NCBI RefSeq assembly: GCF_036287235.1
Contig: NZ_CP142850.1
Location: forward strand, 1,505,127-1,569,126
Source of the DNA: Exiguobacterium sp. 9-2
Lineage (GTDB): Bacteria > Bacillota > Bacilli > Exiguobacteriales > Exiguobacteriaceae
Reading direction: 5' to 3'
Length of the DNA stretch: 64,000 bases
This document shows, piece by piece, positions 43,397 through 51,677 of the stretch. The stretch's first letter is position 1; each line of letters opens with the position of its first letter. Under the pieces are notes generated by a model, which was not told the origin of the DNA, made no database searches, and saw nothing but the letters and a program-made list of their open reading frames with translations. A program made the translations under genes and the position numbers.

Positions 43397-45053
43397 TCTT
43401 GTCCTTTTACTTGTACTCCTTGTAGCTGGTCAACACGCGGTGCCTGTCCATGCTGCTTCGACGGATGATCTCTATGTCGCAATCGGACAAGCGCTGTCTG
43501 CCGTCGCAAGTGAAGATCGCACGGCACTGAATCAAGCCATCGAAGAATTAGGGCAAGCTGCTCAAGATTTACCTGATCAACAAGCAGCAATCACGAAAGC
43601 CGTCAAACAGGTCGATGCAAAACGGTCGGCAACGTTTCCCGAGGTCCGCGAGCAACTAACGGCACTCTCTGCTGCCGTTCGGAAGCAGGAAGAAGCAACG
43701 AAACCGAAGACAGATCCGGTTGCGAAAGCAAAGGTGAAGCAATTACTTTCGCTTACGAACGAGATGCGTCAAGTCAAAGCGAGCGATCGTCCGGCAGCGG
43801 AACAACGATTGTTGACCGCATGGGCAACGCACGAAAGTCTTGTCCGTAATGACAGTATCGGTCACTATGGCAACATCGAGATGGCGCTTGCCTCGATTCG
43901 GATCGCCGCGGCGCGAAAGCCTGCGGATACGAAGGAGTGGAAGGCGGCACTTGATCAATTCGACAATGCAATCCAGTCCTTCCTCGACGGAGAACAAGTC
44001 CAAGCGAAGAAAACAAGACTGCAGTCACTGCTGACACCGCTTGAAGAGGCGCAGACCGCGCTTGCAGCAAGTGATTTGCCCCAGGCGGAGCTGGCACTCG
44101 AATCGTTTCTGAAGACCTGGCCGCGAGCCGAAGGCGAGGTCCGGACACGAAATGAAGGTCTCTATTCCCAGCTTGAATCAGACGTACCCCTGCTACTTGC
44201 TCGGCTGACGCCGGAAACTCGGCAAAAGACGGCACAAGAACTCCAGTCGTTCGAGAATGCTATTGCACAATTACAAACAAAGACGCATTATACGTTCATC
44301 GACGCGATGCTCGTGATGCTCCGGGAAGGTTTGGAAGCATTATTAATCGTCAGTGCACTTGTTGCCTTTGCACGGAAAAGCCGAACCAAACAAGAAGGTA
44401 AGGTCTGGGCAGGTGCCGGGCTTGGTCTGATCGCAAGTGGTCTGTTAGCCCTCATCCTGCAGACAGTCTTTCAAGCCTCATTCGCAGCAACAGGTCGCGA
44501 ACAAATCGAGGGCTATACGGGAATCGTCGCGGTCGTCGTCATGCTGTTCGTCGGCTACTGGTTGCACTCGAAAAGCGCCGTCGCGAAACGCAAACACTTT
44601 TTGTCGACGCTCTCAACGACGTCCTTGTTCTTCGTCAGTTTCTTGACAATCTTCCGGGAAGGTGCCGAGACGTTGTTATTCTACATCGGAATGGCACCAG
44701 CGATGACGAAGACTGCCTTGTTGTCCGGGATTGGTCTTGCAATCGTCATCATCGGACTCGTCTCGTATGCGGTCATCCAGATCGGTGTTCGTTTACCGAT
44801 CCATCGTTTGTTCCAAGTCGCATCCTGGTTAATTTATCTGATGGCATTCAAGATTCTTGGTACGAGTCTGCACGCGTTGCAGCTGACAAACGTCTTACCG
44901 ATCCATCCGATCAATGGACTCGGAACCGCCGGCTGGATCGGCTTCTATCCGACGATCGAGACACTCATCCCGCAAGTCGTCCTGATGATTTTGATTGCGA
45001 TGTTTACGATCTGGCAAAAACGACGCACAGCAGCAATCCAGACGGCTGCTTAA
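43380..45053 (+). CDS. efeU: EfeU, FTR1-type iron permease with long N-terminal domain
   Basis: A 557-aa membrane protein. A signal-like segment (residues ~5-26) is followed by ~280 residues of exported helical domain, then the seven-helix FTR1 permease. The two iron-binding REGxE motifs are REGLE (~313) and REGAE (~424). It transports Fe3+ produced by EfeB. The ATG at 43380 (or GTG at 43377) follows AAAGGAGG; upstream frames lie inside efeB. It closes the operon. Confidence 0.91.
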   Translation: MRYLRNLVLLLVLLVAGQHAVPVHAASTDDLYVAIGQALSAVASEDRTALNQAIEELGQAAQDLPDQQAAITKAVKQVDAKRSATFPEVREQLTALSAAVRKQEEATKPKTDPVAKAKVKQLLSLTNEMRQVKASDRPAAEQRLLTAWATHESLVRNDSIGHYGNIEMALASIRIAAARKPADTKEWKAALDQFDNAIQSFLDGEQVQAKKTRLQSLLTPLEEAQTALAASDLPQAELALESFLKTWPRAEGEVRTRNEGLYSQLESDVPLLLARLTPETRQKTAQELQSFENAIAQLQTKTHYTFIDAMLVMLREGLEALLIVSALVAFARKSRTKQEGKVWAGAGLGLIASGLLALILQTVFQASFAATGREQIEGYTGIVAVVVMLFVGYWLHSKSAVAKRKHFLSTLSTTSLFFVSFLTIFREGAETLLFYIGMAPAMTKTALLSGIGLAIVIIGLVSYAVIQIGVRLPIHRLFQVASWLIYLMAFKILGTSLHALQLTNVLPIHPINGLGTAGWIGFYPTIETLIPQVVLMILIAMFTIWQKRRTAAIQTAA

Positions 45054-45071
45054 TCCATTTTTCGATTTCAG

Positions 45072-45096
45072 GTTTTAACTATTATGTTTCGGGTAT
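45072..45096 (+). promoter_or_regulatory. Sigma-B-type promoter
   Basis: GTTTTA (45072-45077) and GGGTAT (45091-45096) with a 13-bp spacer match the general-stress sigma-B consensus (GTTTAA, 13-15 bp, GGGTAT) with one change. It lies 44 bp before the start of a YflT-like stress gene. Confidence 0.85.
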
Positions 45097-45139
45097 AACT
45101 TCTTATCAGCAGCTTGCTGCATGAAGGAGAGGGATTTTT

Positions 45140-45601
45140 ATGCTTGAAACGCGCATCGTACGAAACATGACCGCTGTCGACGCAGAAGTGACGAGCCTTA
45201 AATCAAGTGGTTATTCGAATAAACAGATCTACATCTTTGCGAAAGACGAAGAACTCGCGGAACGCATCGCGAACGATACGCAGACGTTACCGTATCGCGT
45301 GACGAAGAAGTCGTTCTTCGAGACCTTATTATCAGCCGTCCGGAGTAACCGGAAAGACCGGATCGCTCAGTTGTCCGAGCTTGGTATGACGAAGGATGTC
45401 GCCGAGGACCTAGAAGATGAAGTCCGACACGGTCGGATTGTCATCGTCGGTTCGAAGTCTGATTTACTGAATCCAGCGTTTGCGGCATCGTATGTGGCGG
45501 ATGAAGCAACCGATTATGGTGCTGGCGTCCCGAAACTCGAAGATGAGGAAACGACAACAACATTACCAGCCGATCAAAATGTCAAATTAAAAGATGAATG
45601 A
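45140..45601 (+). CDS. YflT-like general stress protein
   Basis: A 153-aa protein with the heat-induced stress-protein YflT domain (LKSSGYSNKQIYIFAKDEE, SELGMTKDVAEDLEDEVRHG, IVIVGS). Related proteins of Bacillus (YflT, GsiB-like 17M) are members of the sigma-B regulon; the promoter at 45072-45096 fits this. The biochemical role is unknown. AAGGAGAGGG precedes the ATG. A terminator follows. Confidence 0.85.
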   Translation: MLETRIVRNMTAVDAEVTSLKSSGYSNKQIYIFAKDEELAERIANDTQTLPYRVTKKSFFETLLSAVRSNRKDRIAQLSELGMTKDVAEDLEDEVRHGRIVIVGSKSDLLNPAFAASYVADEATDYGAGVPKLEDEETTTTLPADQNVKLKDE

Positions 45602-45606
45602 TACGT

Positions 45607-45644
45607 AAGCCTCCTGTTTCTCAGTATAGAGACAGGAGGCTTTT
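45607..45644 (+). terminator. Intrinsic terminator
   Basis: AAGCCTCCTGT (45607-45617) pairs with ACAGGAGGCTT (45632-45642), followed by T4. Confidence 0.82.
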
Positions 45645-45694
45645 GTTTAACCTTCTCTTGGAAGGGAATGGAAAGGATGAAAGGAGGAAAGATG

Positions 45695-46060
45695 ATGCAA
45701 TTCTTATATATTGGCTATTACGATGCAGACCAGATGGATGCTTTATCGAAGGAAGAGATTGACGCCTTGATGTCGCGTTGTGATGCGTTGATGAACACCT
45801 TTAATAAACAAGTGAACGTTTTATCAGACTGGCACCCGGGTCTAGCGACACAAGCACTTTACTGGCGAGATGGTGTCGTGCAGACGAATGATGAACCAGA
45901 TCGCTCGAGTGGGGAGCAAATCGGCAGTTTGATCGTCTTTGAAGCACGTGATTTAGATCATGCGATGGAACTAGCTTTCCTTCATCCGACGACTCAAGTC
46001 GCAGAAGGGGAATCTTACGGTTGGCGAGCGGAAGTTCGACCGTTATCAGGTACCTCATGA
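45695..46060 (+). CDS. YCII/DGPF-like small protein
   Basis: A 121-aa protein starting MQFLYIGYYDADQMDAL. The ferredoxin-like layout with a C-terminal IVFEARDLDHAMELAFLHP resembles the YCII-related (DGPF) domain. The catalytic role is unknown. AAGGAGG is 7 bp before the ATG at 45695 (ATG at 45692 is 4 bp away). It overlaps the monooxygenase gene by 4 bp (ATGA). Confidence 0.7.
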   Translation: MQFLYIGYYDADQMDALSKEEIDALMSRCDALMNTFNKQVNVLSDWHPGLATQALYWRDGVVQTNDEPDRSSGEQIGSLIVFEARDLDHAMELAFLHPTTQVAEGESYGWRAEVRPLSGTS

Positions 46061-46359
46061 TGTATGGATTATGGACGACATTTACGACTCGAAACGGACA
46101 ACGCGACAACGTCATTGCCCTGTTGCTTGAAGCTGCGGCTTCTCTTGCGACGCATCCGGGCTGCCTGCACTACATCATCAGCCGTTCTGACGAGCCAGAT
46201 GTTTTGCATGTTCGCGAAATTTGGACGGATTCGGCTACTCATCAAGCATCCTTAACTTTACCGGTGACGCAGCACTTGATTACGCAAGCGCGTCCGTTAC
46301 TTGAACATGTTGAACGTGTACTGGAAGATCAACCGCTCGGTGGCAAAGGACTCATATAA
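46057..46359 (+). CDS. Antibiotic-biosynthesis-monooxygenase-domain protein
   Basis: A 100-aa ABM (YgiN-like) protein: TTFTTRNGQRDNVIALLLEA, HPGCLHYIISRSDE, LHVREIWTDSATHQAS. Members are small dimeric quinol or heme-modifying oxygenases. The start overlaps the stop of the DGPF-like gene, which indicates an operon of two. The substrate is unknown. Confidence 0.82.
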   Translation: MMYGLWTTFTTRNGQRDNVIALLLEAAASLATHPGCLHYIISRSDEPDVLHVREIWTDSATHQASLTLPVTQHLITQARPLLEHVERVLEDQPLGGKGLI

Positions 46360-46362
46360 ATC

Positions 46363-46391
46363 AAAACCCCTTCTCTCATCGAGAAGGGGTT
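46363..46391 (-). terminator. Convergent terminator
   Basis: AACCCCTTCTC and GAGAAGGGGTT (46365-46375 with 46381-46391) form a perfect 11-bp stem. The T run is on the minus strand, serving the gene at 46400-46717. Confidence 0.8.
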
Positions 46392-46399
46392 GAATGCTG

Positions 46400-46717
46400 T
46401 TAGGTTGCCTTCCACTTGATATCGATGACGTCCGACGCTCGCACCATTCGGCGCATACCTGTCGATGTGACGAGTTCAATCGTTCCACGGTCATGAAAAA
46501 TCGCTTGGATTGAACCGGATACCATATCCAGTTGTTTCAATCGGACGTGGACCGTCTGTCCGGTCCGGACTGCACGTTCCATGATGTGTTGCAAGGAGAG
46601 GCGATCACGAACAATCGTCTCTTCGCGTGATTGATACAAATGTTCAAGATGAAGGATATGCTGGCGTGAAGTCAGTTGTTTCCACTTGCGATTCGATCGT
46701 TTTTTAGATGCGAACAT
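46400..46717 (-). CDS. Basic small protein, possibly YolD-like
   Basis: A 105-aa basic protein. The N-terminus is KR-rich (MFASKKRSNRKWKQL); the C-terminal part, VRTGQTVHVRLKQLDMVSGS with GTIELVTSTGMRRMVRASDV, looks like the small beta-barrel of YolD-type proteins. In Bacillus YolD-like genes often accompany DNA polymerase V (UvrX); no such gene is here. The assignment is tentative. Confidence 0.55.
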   Translation of the reverse strand: MFASKKRSNRKWKQLTSRQHILHLEHLYQSREETIVRDRLSLQHIMERAVRTGQTVHVRLKQLDMVSGSIQAIFHDRGTIELVTSTGMRRMVRASDVIDIKWKAT

Positions 46718-46796
46718 GGCTGACCACCTCCTGAATTGAGTCGTACGCTAGACAGTCGTGCGCTCTGCTTCAGATAATTCCCTTCAAGATCCGTGC

Positions 46797-47333
46797 TTAA
46801 ACACGTGCACCTGACATTTTTTCGCGAAACGCCTCGATGGCCACAATTGCTTCTTGATCGTGTTCGACCTCACCCGGTGCATTCCCTTCGGCAAGAATCG
46901 TTGTCTCAAGCGTCGCACCGAGGAACGACGCGATATGCTTGAACTGCGTGACGAGTGCCTGTCCTTTGATGCGTGGATCGTCTCCACCGACGGCAATCAA
47001 GTGGAATCGTTTCCCTGCCATTCGGCTTTTGAAGTCGAGCTCTTCGTCGCGAAGTGACTCGCTGAATCGGTCGATGAATAATTTCATCTTCGTCGACATC
47101 GAGTACCAGTAAATCGGTGTGATGAACAGGATGTCATCGTGTTCAAGCATCGCTTCGACGATTCGGCGATAATCATCACCGATCGGCAAAAAGCCACCAT
47201 GATGACGGCGGTCTTCAATCGGCTGAATCGAGACGTTCGCCAAATCGACAGCCACATGACGGATGCCTTTCAACGCTTGTTCACCGAGCCATTCACTGTT
47301 TCCTTTACGTGAGCTACCATAAATCGTATACAT
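46797..47333 (-). CDS. NADPH-dependent FMN reductase-like protein (YwqN type)
   Basis: A 178-aa flavodoxin-fold protein with IYGSSRKGNSEWLGEQA for FMN phosphate binding and DDILFITPIYWYSMSTKMKL as the central loop. It likely reduces quinones or nitro compounds. The ATG at 47333 is 9 bp after AAAGGAG; the ATG at 47342 overlaps it. It is transcribed alone. Confidence 0.82.
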   Translation of the reverse strand: MYTIYGSSRKGNSEWLGEQALKGIRHVAVDLANVSIQPIEDRRHHGGFLPIGDDYRRIVEAMLEHDDILFITPIYWYSMSTKMKLFIDRFSESLRDEELDFKSRMAGKRFHLIAVGGDDPRIKGQALVTQFKHIASFLGATLETTILAEGNAPGEVEHDQEAIVAIEAFREKMSGARV

Positions 47334-47478
47334 ATCGTGCATCTCCTTTTGAATTCGATTGTTTTATTCTATTCCAAACTTCACTGTCAATACATCGATA
47401 TGCTCACAATTGGTTTTGAATAAGGGTTTTGCGGAAAAAGACAAGAAGACGAAAAACAAATAGGGGAGGAACAGTCGA

Positions 47479-48147
47479 ATGGAGAGAAGTACGCTCATTG
47501 CGCTAGAAAAACACTTATATGCCATCCACCTCGAAATGGATGGACTGGCGCGGCTGATTACGAAACAATTGATTCATTTGAGCCAAGTGGCTGCATCCGT
47601 CGAACATTTTCGGCGGATGAGCTTTGATATCTATAAACATCGGACGTCGCTCGAACAGGTTCCGTCACAAGTCTTATATGAGACGGCTCTCGATTACGAA
47701 GATTGGCTCGAGGAAGAATTTGATGAGATTCCTGCTAATTGGCAACTGGCGACGAAAGAAGAAGAGGTACTCGAGCAGCTCTGGTGGTTCGAATTCTCAC
47801 GGATTCTAGCAGAACTCGAAGAATGGCTCAGTCTTTATCTGATTCGCCGAATTCGAGAAGATGTCCGCTATATGCCACCGGTGATCGAGAAGAACGCCTA
47901 CGCCTTGTCGGAAGATGCCCGACACGTCTTTTGGCGACTTTTACAACGTTCCGTCGCGAAGCCTTCATCAAAAATCAAGGCCAATCAATTATCGTGCCGA
48001 ATGGGGATCGCCGAGATCGCCCGCTGTGCCCGCCTCAACCAAGATCGAACACGTCGTGCGATCGGTGAACTGAAGAACCGGGGACTGGTTGCGATCGAAG
48101 AGGACGACGAGAAGTTGAAGATGCGGCTTCGGCTTCAAGTCATCTGA
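47479..48147 (+). CDS. Putative HTH-containing protein, unknown
   Basis: A 222-aa protein. It is helical and acidic in the first ~130 residues. The C-terminal ~70 residues, with IAEIARCARLNQDRTRRAIG and ELKNRGLVAIE, look like a winged helix. A regulator is possible. AGGGGAGGAA precedes the ATG. The last 13 bp overlap the end of the convergent hydrolase gene. Confidence 0.6.
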   Translation: MERSTLIALEKHLYAIHLEMDGLARLITKQLIHLSQVAASVEHFRRMSFDIYKHRTSLEQVPSQVLYETALDYEDWLEEEFDEIPANWQLATKEEEVLEQLWWFEFSRILAELEEWLSLYLIRRIREDVRYMPPVIEKNAYALSEDARHVFWRLLQRSVAKPSSKIKANQLSCRMGIAEIARCARLNQDRTRRAIGELKNRGLVAIEEDDEKLKMRLRLQVI

Positions 48148-48986
48148 TTGAAAGCGATGAAGCGTTCAATCATGCGTTCATCCCAACGCGCGGATGGACC
48201 AATCCAAATGAGATGACCGGGGCTCTTCGATTCGATGAACTGTGCATGCGGAATGCTTCGTCGAGCGTATTCCGCGTGTTCGAACGGAACAGCACGGTCT
48301 GACTTTGAATGGACGATCAAAACCGGACACGTGACGGCTTCGAGTCGCTCTTGTCCTAAGTCTTGCGTGATATCGAATAACACACCCCTTCCTGGACCAT
48401 TTTGAAGACCGACCTCATATAACAACGAAGCATCCGTCTCACTGATGTGAGTACGGATTGTTTCGCGTGGTAAGAGACTCGTCATCTCGACCATCCGGAC
48501 GGCCGCTTCTTCAGGAAACTTCCGAATTTTATCCTTCACATACGCCCAAATCCCCCATTGAATGAACTGCAAGGGACGCTGCAAGACCGGTTGGATGAGT
48601 AGGCGATGATAAGGAAGTGAAATCCGATGCGTCATCGCACATGCTAAGACGAGGGCATGAACGCCCGTATCCATTCCGGCAAGGGCGATCGCCGTCGGTC
48701 CTCCGGCTGAGATGCCGTAAACGGTATAGTGTTCGATTTGACGGGATGCGAGCCACCCGGCGTAAAATGTCGCGAGCGCCTCTGGATTATCTGCGAGTTG
48801 AAGTGGTGTTCGCCCATACCCCGGACGCGATGGTACGATGACGCGATACCCTGCAGCAATCAATTTCTCGACATGGTAGATTTCCCGATAATCCGACTGC
48901 GTCCCATGAATTAAAAGAATGACGGGACCGCTTCCGCTATCCCGGTAATCAAAGCGCTGACCGTTCCATTCTGCGATACAATGCAT
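48135..48986 (-). CDS. Alpha/beta-fold hydrolase
   Basis: A 283-aa serine hydrolase with a complete catalytic set: oxyanion LLIHGTQSD, nucleophile YGISAGG, acid HSKSDRAVP and His in SPGHLIW. Esterase, lipase or haloperoxidase activity is possible. No signal peptide is seen. AGGAG is 7 bp before the ATG. It is divergent from the WYL regulator, which might control it. Confidence 0.87.
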   Translation of the reverse strand: MHCIAEWNGQRFDYRDSGSGPVILLIHGTQSDYREIYHVEKLIAAGYRVIVPSRPGYGRTPLQLADNPEALATFYAGWLASRQIEHYTVYGISAGGPTAIALAGMDTGVHALVLACAMTHRISLPYHRLLIQPVLQRPLQFIQWGIWAYVKDKIRKFPEEAAVRMVEMTSLLPRETIRTHISETDASLLYEVGLQNGPGRGVLFDITQDLGQERLEAVTCPVLIVHSKSDRAVPFEHAEYARRSIPHAQFIESKSPGHLIWIGPSARWDERMIERFIAFNQMT

Positions 48987-49047
48987 CCAAATTCTCCTAT
49001 CTCTTAATATTTACCATTTTATTGTTAATCTAATTTTCTTTTTCATG

Positions 49048-49063
49048 TATACTGTAAAGTATA
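49048..49063. promoter_or_regulatory. Palindrome in the hydrolase/WYL intergenic region
   Basis: TATACT-GTAA-AGTATA is a perfect 6-4-6 palindrome. TATACT may also be the -10 of the WYL gene. It could be the operator of that regulator. Confidence 0.5.
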
Positions 49064-49099
49064 ACCAAACCATTGTGACTTAGGAAATGAGGATGCGTA

Positions 49100-50104
49100 G
49101 TGTCAAACGAAAAATTAACAAACCGTGACCGCTTACTTGCTGTACGAGAAATCTTCGAACGTCAGTCGGATGAAGATCATACGTTGACGCTTGAGGAATT
49201 AAGCATGGAACTCTCGAAACGAGGCTTAATCGAGAAGCTATCCCGAAAATCGTTAAAGGATGATATTGCAGCACTTGCTAAATCAGGCTTCGACGTCGTG
49301 GCGGAAGAGACGAAGAATGGACTTGCCATTCCGTATCATCTCGTCAGTCGTCCTTTTGAACATCATCAGCTCCGATTGCTCGTCGATGCCATCGCTAGTG
49401 CGAAGTTCATCTCGGAAAGTGAGACAACAGCTCTCGTCAAGACGCTTCAATCCCTGACGAGTGATAAGATGGCGGAGTCACTTCAGCCGGTCCTACATAC
49501 TGTCAAAAAACCAAAAGGGATGACGTCCCGCTCAATCGATACGATTCAGAAAGCAATCAGTGAAGGTTTTGTCATCAGCTTCCAGTACCAAGGGAAATTC
49601 AACGAACGGACGCGAAAGTTCGAGTTACGCAAGGATGGCGAGCATTATCTCGTTTCACCAGCACATCTATTGATGGATAACGGAAATTACTATTTGATCG
49701 GAAGAGACGAACGGATCAAAGAGGTTCGAACGTATCGGGTCGATCGAATCGTTGATTGTAAAGCATTCGAACCGATGGAAGAACCGGTCTATGTCGAGCC
49801 AAGTTACTTAAGTAATATGTTCAACATGTATGGAGGAGAGAACGAGCAATTGACGCTTAAATTCCAGGAGAGTCTGATGCCGACCGTCGTTGACCGATTC
49901 GGGACCGATATCCGTTGTCGTCGTCTCGATGACCTCTGGTTCGAGGTTAAGGTCGATGCGCTCTTTTCTGACGGCTTCATGATGTGGCTGATCCAGTTCG
50001 GCAACCAAGCAGAAATCATCGCACCTGTCGAACGCCGAGAGACATTCAAGAATAAAATAGCGGGTCTTGCGACGATGTACCAAGTCGAAACTCCTGCTCT
50101 CTAA
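49100..50104 (+). CDS. WYL-domain transcriptional regulator
   Basis: A 334-aa regulator. The N-terminal ~70 residues are a winged helix (LTLEELSMELSKRGLIEKLS), and the middle and C-terminal parts hold a WYL domain (YLVSPAHLLMDNGNYYLIGR) and WCX-like extension. WYL domains sense nucleic acid or nucleotide ligands in many regulators. It starts with GTG at 49100. It may act on the palindrome at 49048 and the divergent hydrolase. Confidence 0.86.
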   Translation: MSNEKLTNRDRLLAVREIFERQSDEDHTLTLEELSMELSKRGLIEKLSRKSLKDDIAALAKSGFDVVAEETKNGLAIPYHLVSRPFEHHQLRLLVDAIASAKFISESETTALVKTLQSLTSDKMAESLQPVLHTVKKPKGMTSRSIDTIQKAISEGFVISFQYQGKFNERTRKFELRKDGEHYLVSPAHLLMDNGNYYLIGRDERIKEVRTYRVDRIVDCKAFEPMEEPVYVEPSYLSNMFNMYGGENEQLTLKFQESLMPTVVDRFGTDIRCRRLDDLWFEVKVDALFSDGFMMWLIQFGNQAEIIAPVERRETFKNKIAGLATMYQVETPAL

Positions 50105-50258
50105 GAGGTAAAGCAAGGTTCATTTGACCATGGATCTTGCTTTTTTAATTACGGAATAAAAAAATGTCGTTTTTTGTCGGATATTCATATTTGAATATTT
50201 TAAGCGAATAGTTCCAGTTACTATTATAGGTATCTGATACTTATGTAGGAGGAACGAC

Positions 50259-50585
50259 ATGCAACAGATGGAAAAAAGCCGATCAAACGGGATGCGGAAA
50301 TTAGGTGCTTTCCTGTTCTTCGTTTGTTTATCCTATACATCTTGGTACTTATTCTCACTTTTTGTCTTTCATTTCGTGTTACCAGAAGATGTCATGACAT
50401 CACTCGACATCGTCGCGTTCGGATTCAGTCCGGTTATCGCTCTTGTTGTCACCATCGGATCGCTACGTTTGATCGAACGGCGCATGAAACCTAAATTTAC
50501 CCCCCTTTTATTCATTGGGTATATGCTTTCAACAAGTGTTTTGATCTATTATTCAGTTGCCTACGCGCTTCTACCCCGACTGTGA
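50259..50585 (+). CDS. Small three-TM protein, unknown
   Basis: A 108-aa protein with three transmembrane helices and a charged N-terminus. AGGAGGAACGAC precedes the ATG. No family is recognised. It lies after the WYL gene by ~150 bp, in a region of small membrane proteins. Confidence 0.6.
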   Translation: MQQMEKSRSNGMRKLGAFLFFVCLSYTSWYLFSLFVFHFVLPEDVMTSLDIVAFGFSPVIALVVTIGSLRLIERRMKPKFTPLLFIGYMLSTSVLIYYSVAYALLPRL

Positions 50586-50648
50586 CTTGCAACTCCCCAG
50601 CAATTGGCATATGCTACGCTTATAGCTTGCTAGGTAAGGGGGGATACG

Positions 50649-50759
50649 ATGAATGCACAGTATATCCTCGACTGGATGCCGCTCGTGATTCCTGTCGGTG
50701 CCATCGTCTTTATTGTCGTCATTGCGCGTAAGGCTTCAAAAATCGATGCTGAAAAGTAA
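50649..50759 (+). CDS. Small single-TM protein (36 aa)
   Basis: A 36-codon frame that starts MNAQYILDWMPLVIPVGAI, spans the membrane once and ends in a basic RKASKIDAEK tail. AAGGGGGG is 5-6 bp before the ATG, and a clear terminator begins directly after the stop. Both flanking signals support a real gene. Function unknown. Confidence 0.65.
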   Translation: MNAQYILDWMPLVIPVGAIVFIVVIARKASKIDAEK

Positions 50760-50760
50760 G

Positions 50761-50787
50761 AAGACTCCAACTAGGGAGTCTTTTTTT
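50761..50787 (+). terminator. Terminator of the 36-aa gene
   Basis: AAGACTCC (50761-50768) pairs with GGAGTCTT (50775-50782), followed by T7. Confidence 0.85.
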
Positions 50788-50911
50788 ATCGGATTCCGTT
50801 GACACTTTATTCTTGTGATTTCCCTATTGTTCGAAAACATAACGCCACACATTTTTATGGTATAAAGAAACTATGTGAAAGACCTAATATCAGGAAATCA
50901 TGGAGGGACAG

Positions 50912-51430
50912 ATGAGACAAAGAACCGTCATGACTTTACTTGCACTCAGTCTACTGCTTACCGTGTGTATGTTGAAAAAATCGACGTTGACGCCAAAAGC
51001 TAGTACCATCGATCTCACCATCGCTGTCGTCGGAACGGCTCCAGTTCTTACACAATCTCCGGACTTCCACTCAATTGATCTGCAGGAAATCAAAGGAGAT
51101 TTACGTCAATATGACGCCGTCATGATCATGCCGGAGTACTTACATAAGGCAGCAGGACGTGACTATGCCTCCGTCTACCGGAAAGCACATATTCCATTTT
51201 TCTTCATCGGCTCTCAAAAATCCATCGAACCGTTTCTTGATCCGAGTCTCTCCTATGAGGGAAGCATCTCGGTGCCGAATCCGACGTTTGCAGCTGGTAT
51301 GCTCTATGACGATACGCAAGAGACGACCTGGTTGTTCGGAGAGGGGATCGAACGACCGAATCGTTCGGAGCAACTGAGGATCTATCAATCGATTTTTCAA
51401 ACGATTGAACAGAGCCACCTGGAAAATTAA
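50912..51430 (+). CDS. Exported protein, unknown
   Basis: A 172-aa protein. A signal-like N-terminus (RQRTVMTLLALSLLLTVCML) leads into a soluble domain with several alpha/beta segments (TIAVVGTAPVLTQ, DAVMIMPEYLH, IPFFFIGSQK). The ATG at 50912 follows GGAGGGACAG; the ATG at 50900 overlaps that site. No lipobox or catalytic motif is seen. Confidence 0.62.
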   Translation: MRQRTVMTLLALSLLLTVCMLKKSTLTPKASTIDLTIAVVGTAPVLTQSPDFHSIDLQEIKGDLRQYDAVMIMPEYLHKAAGRDYASVYRKAHIPFFFIGSQKSIEPFLDPSLSYEGSISVPNPTFAAGMLYDDTQETTWLFGEGIERPNRSEQLRIYQSIFQTIEQSHLEN

Positions 51431-51445
51431 CGCTTGAAGGAAACT

Positions 51446-51498
51446 AGACCGAAAGTGTCCGGAAGTGTACTCATTTCTTTTCGCTTCGGTCTGTTTTT
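51446..51498 (+). terminator. Terminator with long loop
   Basis: AGACCGAA (51446-51453) pairs with TTCGGTCT (51485-51492), followed by GTTTTT. Confidence 0.65.
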
Positions 51499-51605
51499 CG
51501 TCCATCGAAATGTTTTGTTGGCGCTAAGACGATTTCCCGGATATTGACATGTTGTGGTGACGCGATGGTGGATCAAACCATCTCTGCGACTGGTGACTTG
51601 CGACG
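51471..51605 (-). pseudogene. 3' relic of a short-chain dehydrogenase gene
   Basis: On the minus strand the frame reads KSPVAEMV, then a stop, then STIASPQHVNIREIVLAPTK. This matches the conserved end of YdfG-like SDR proteins (P-x-x-VA-E-x-V ... HV-x-I-x-E-I-x-x-x-PT). Only this last ~40 codons remain, with an internal TGA. Two terminators border it. It fills the 246-bp gap between 51431 and 51677. Confidence 0.6.
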
Positions 51606-51643
51606 ACACTACGCAATCAATTGATGCGCACTTAATATGCGAC

Positions 51644-51676
51644 AAAAAGCCCTTGCTCCACGAGCAAAGGCTTTTT
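51644..51676. terminator. Bidirectional terminator
   Basis: AAAAAGCC-C-TTGCTC and GAGCAA-A-GGCTTTTT pair around a CAC loop. It abuts the stop of the DUF4129-like gene. Confidence 0.82.
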
Positions 51677-51677
51677 G

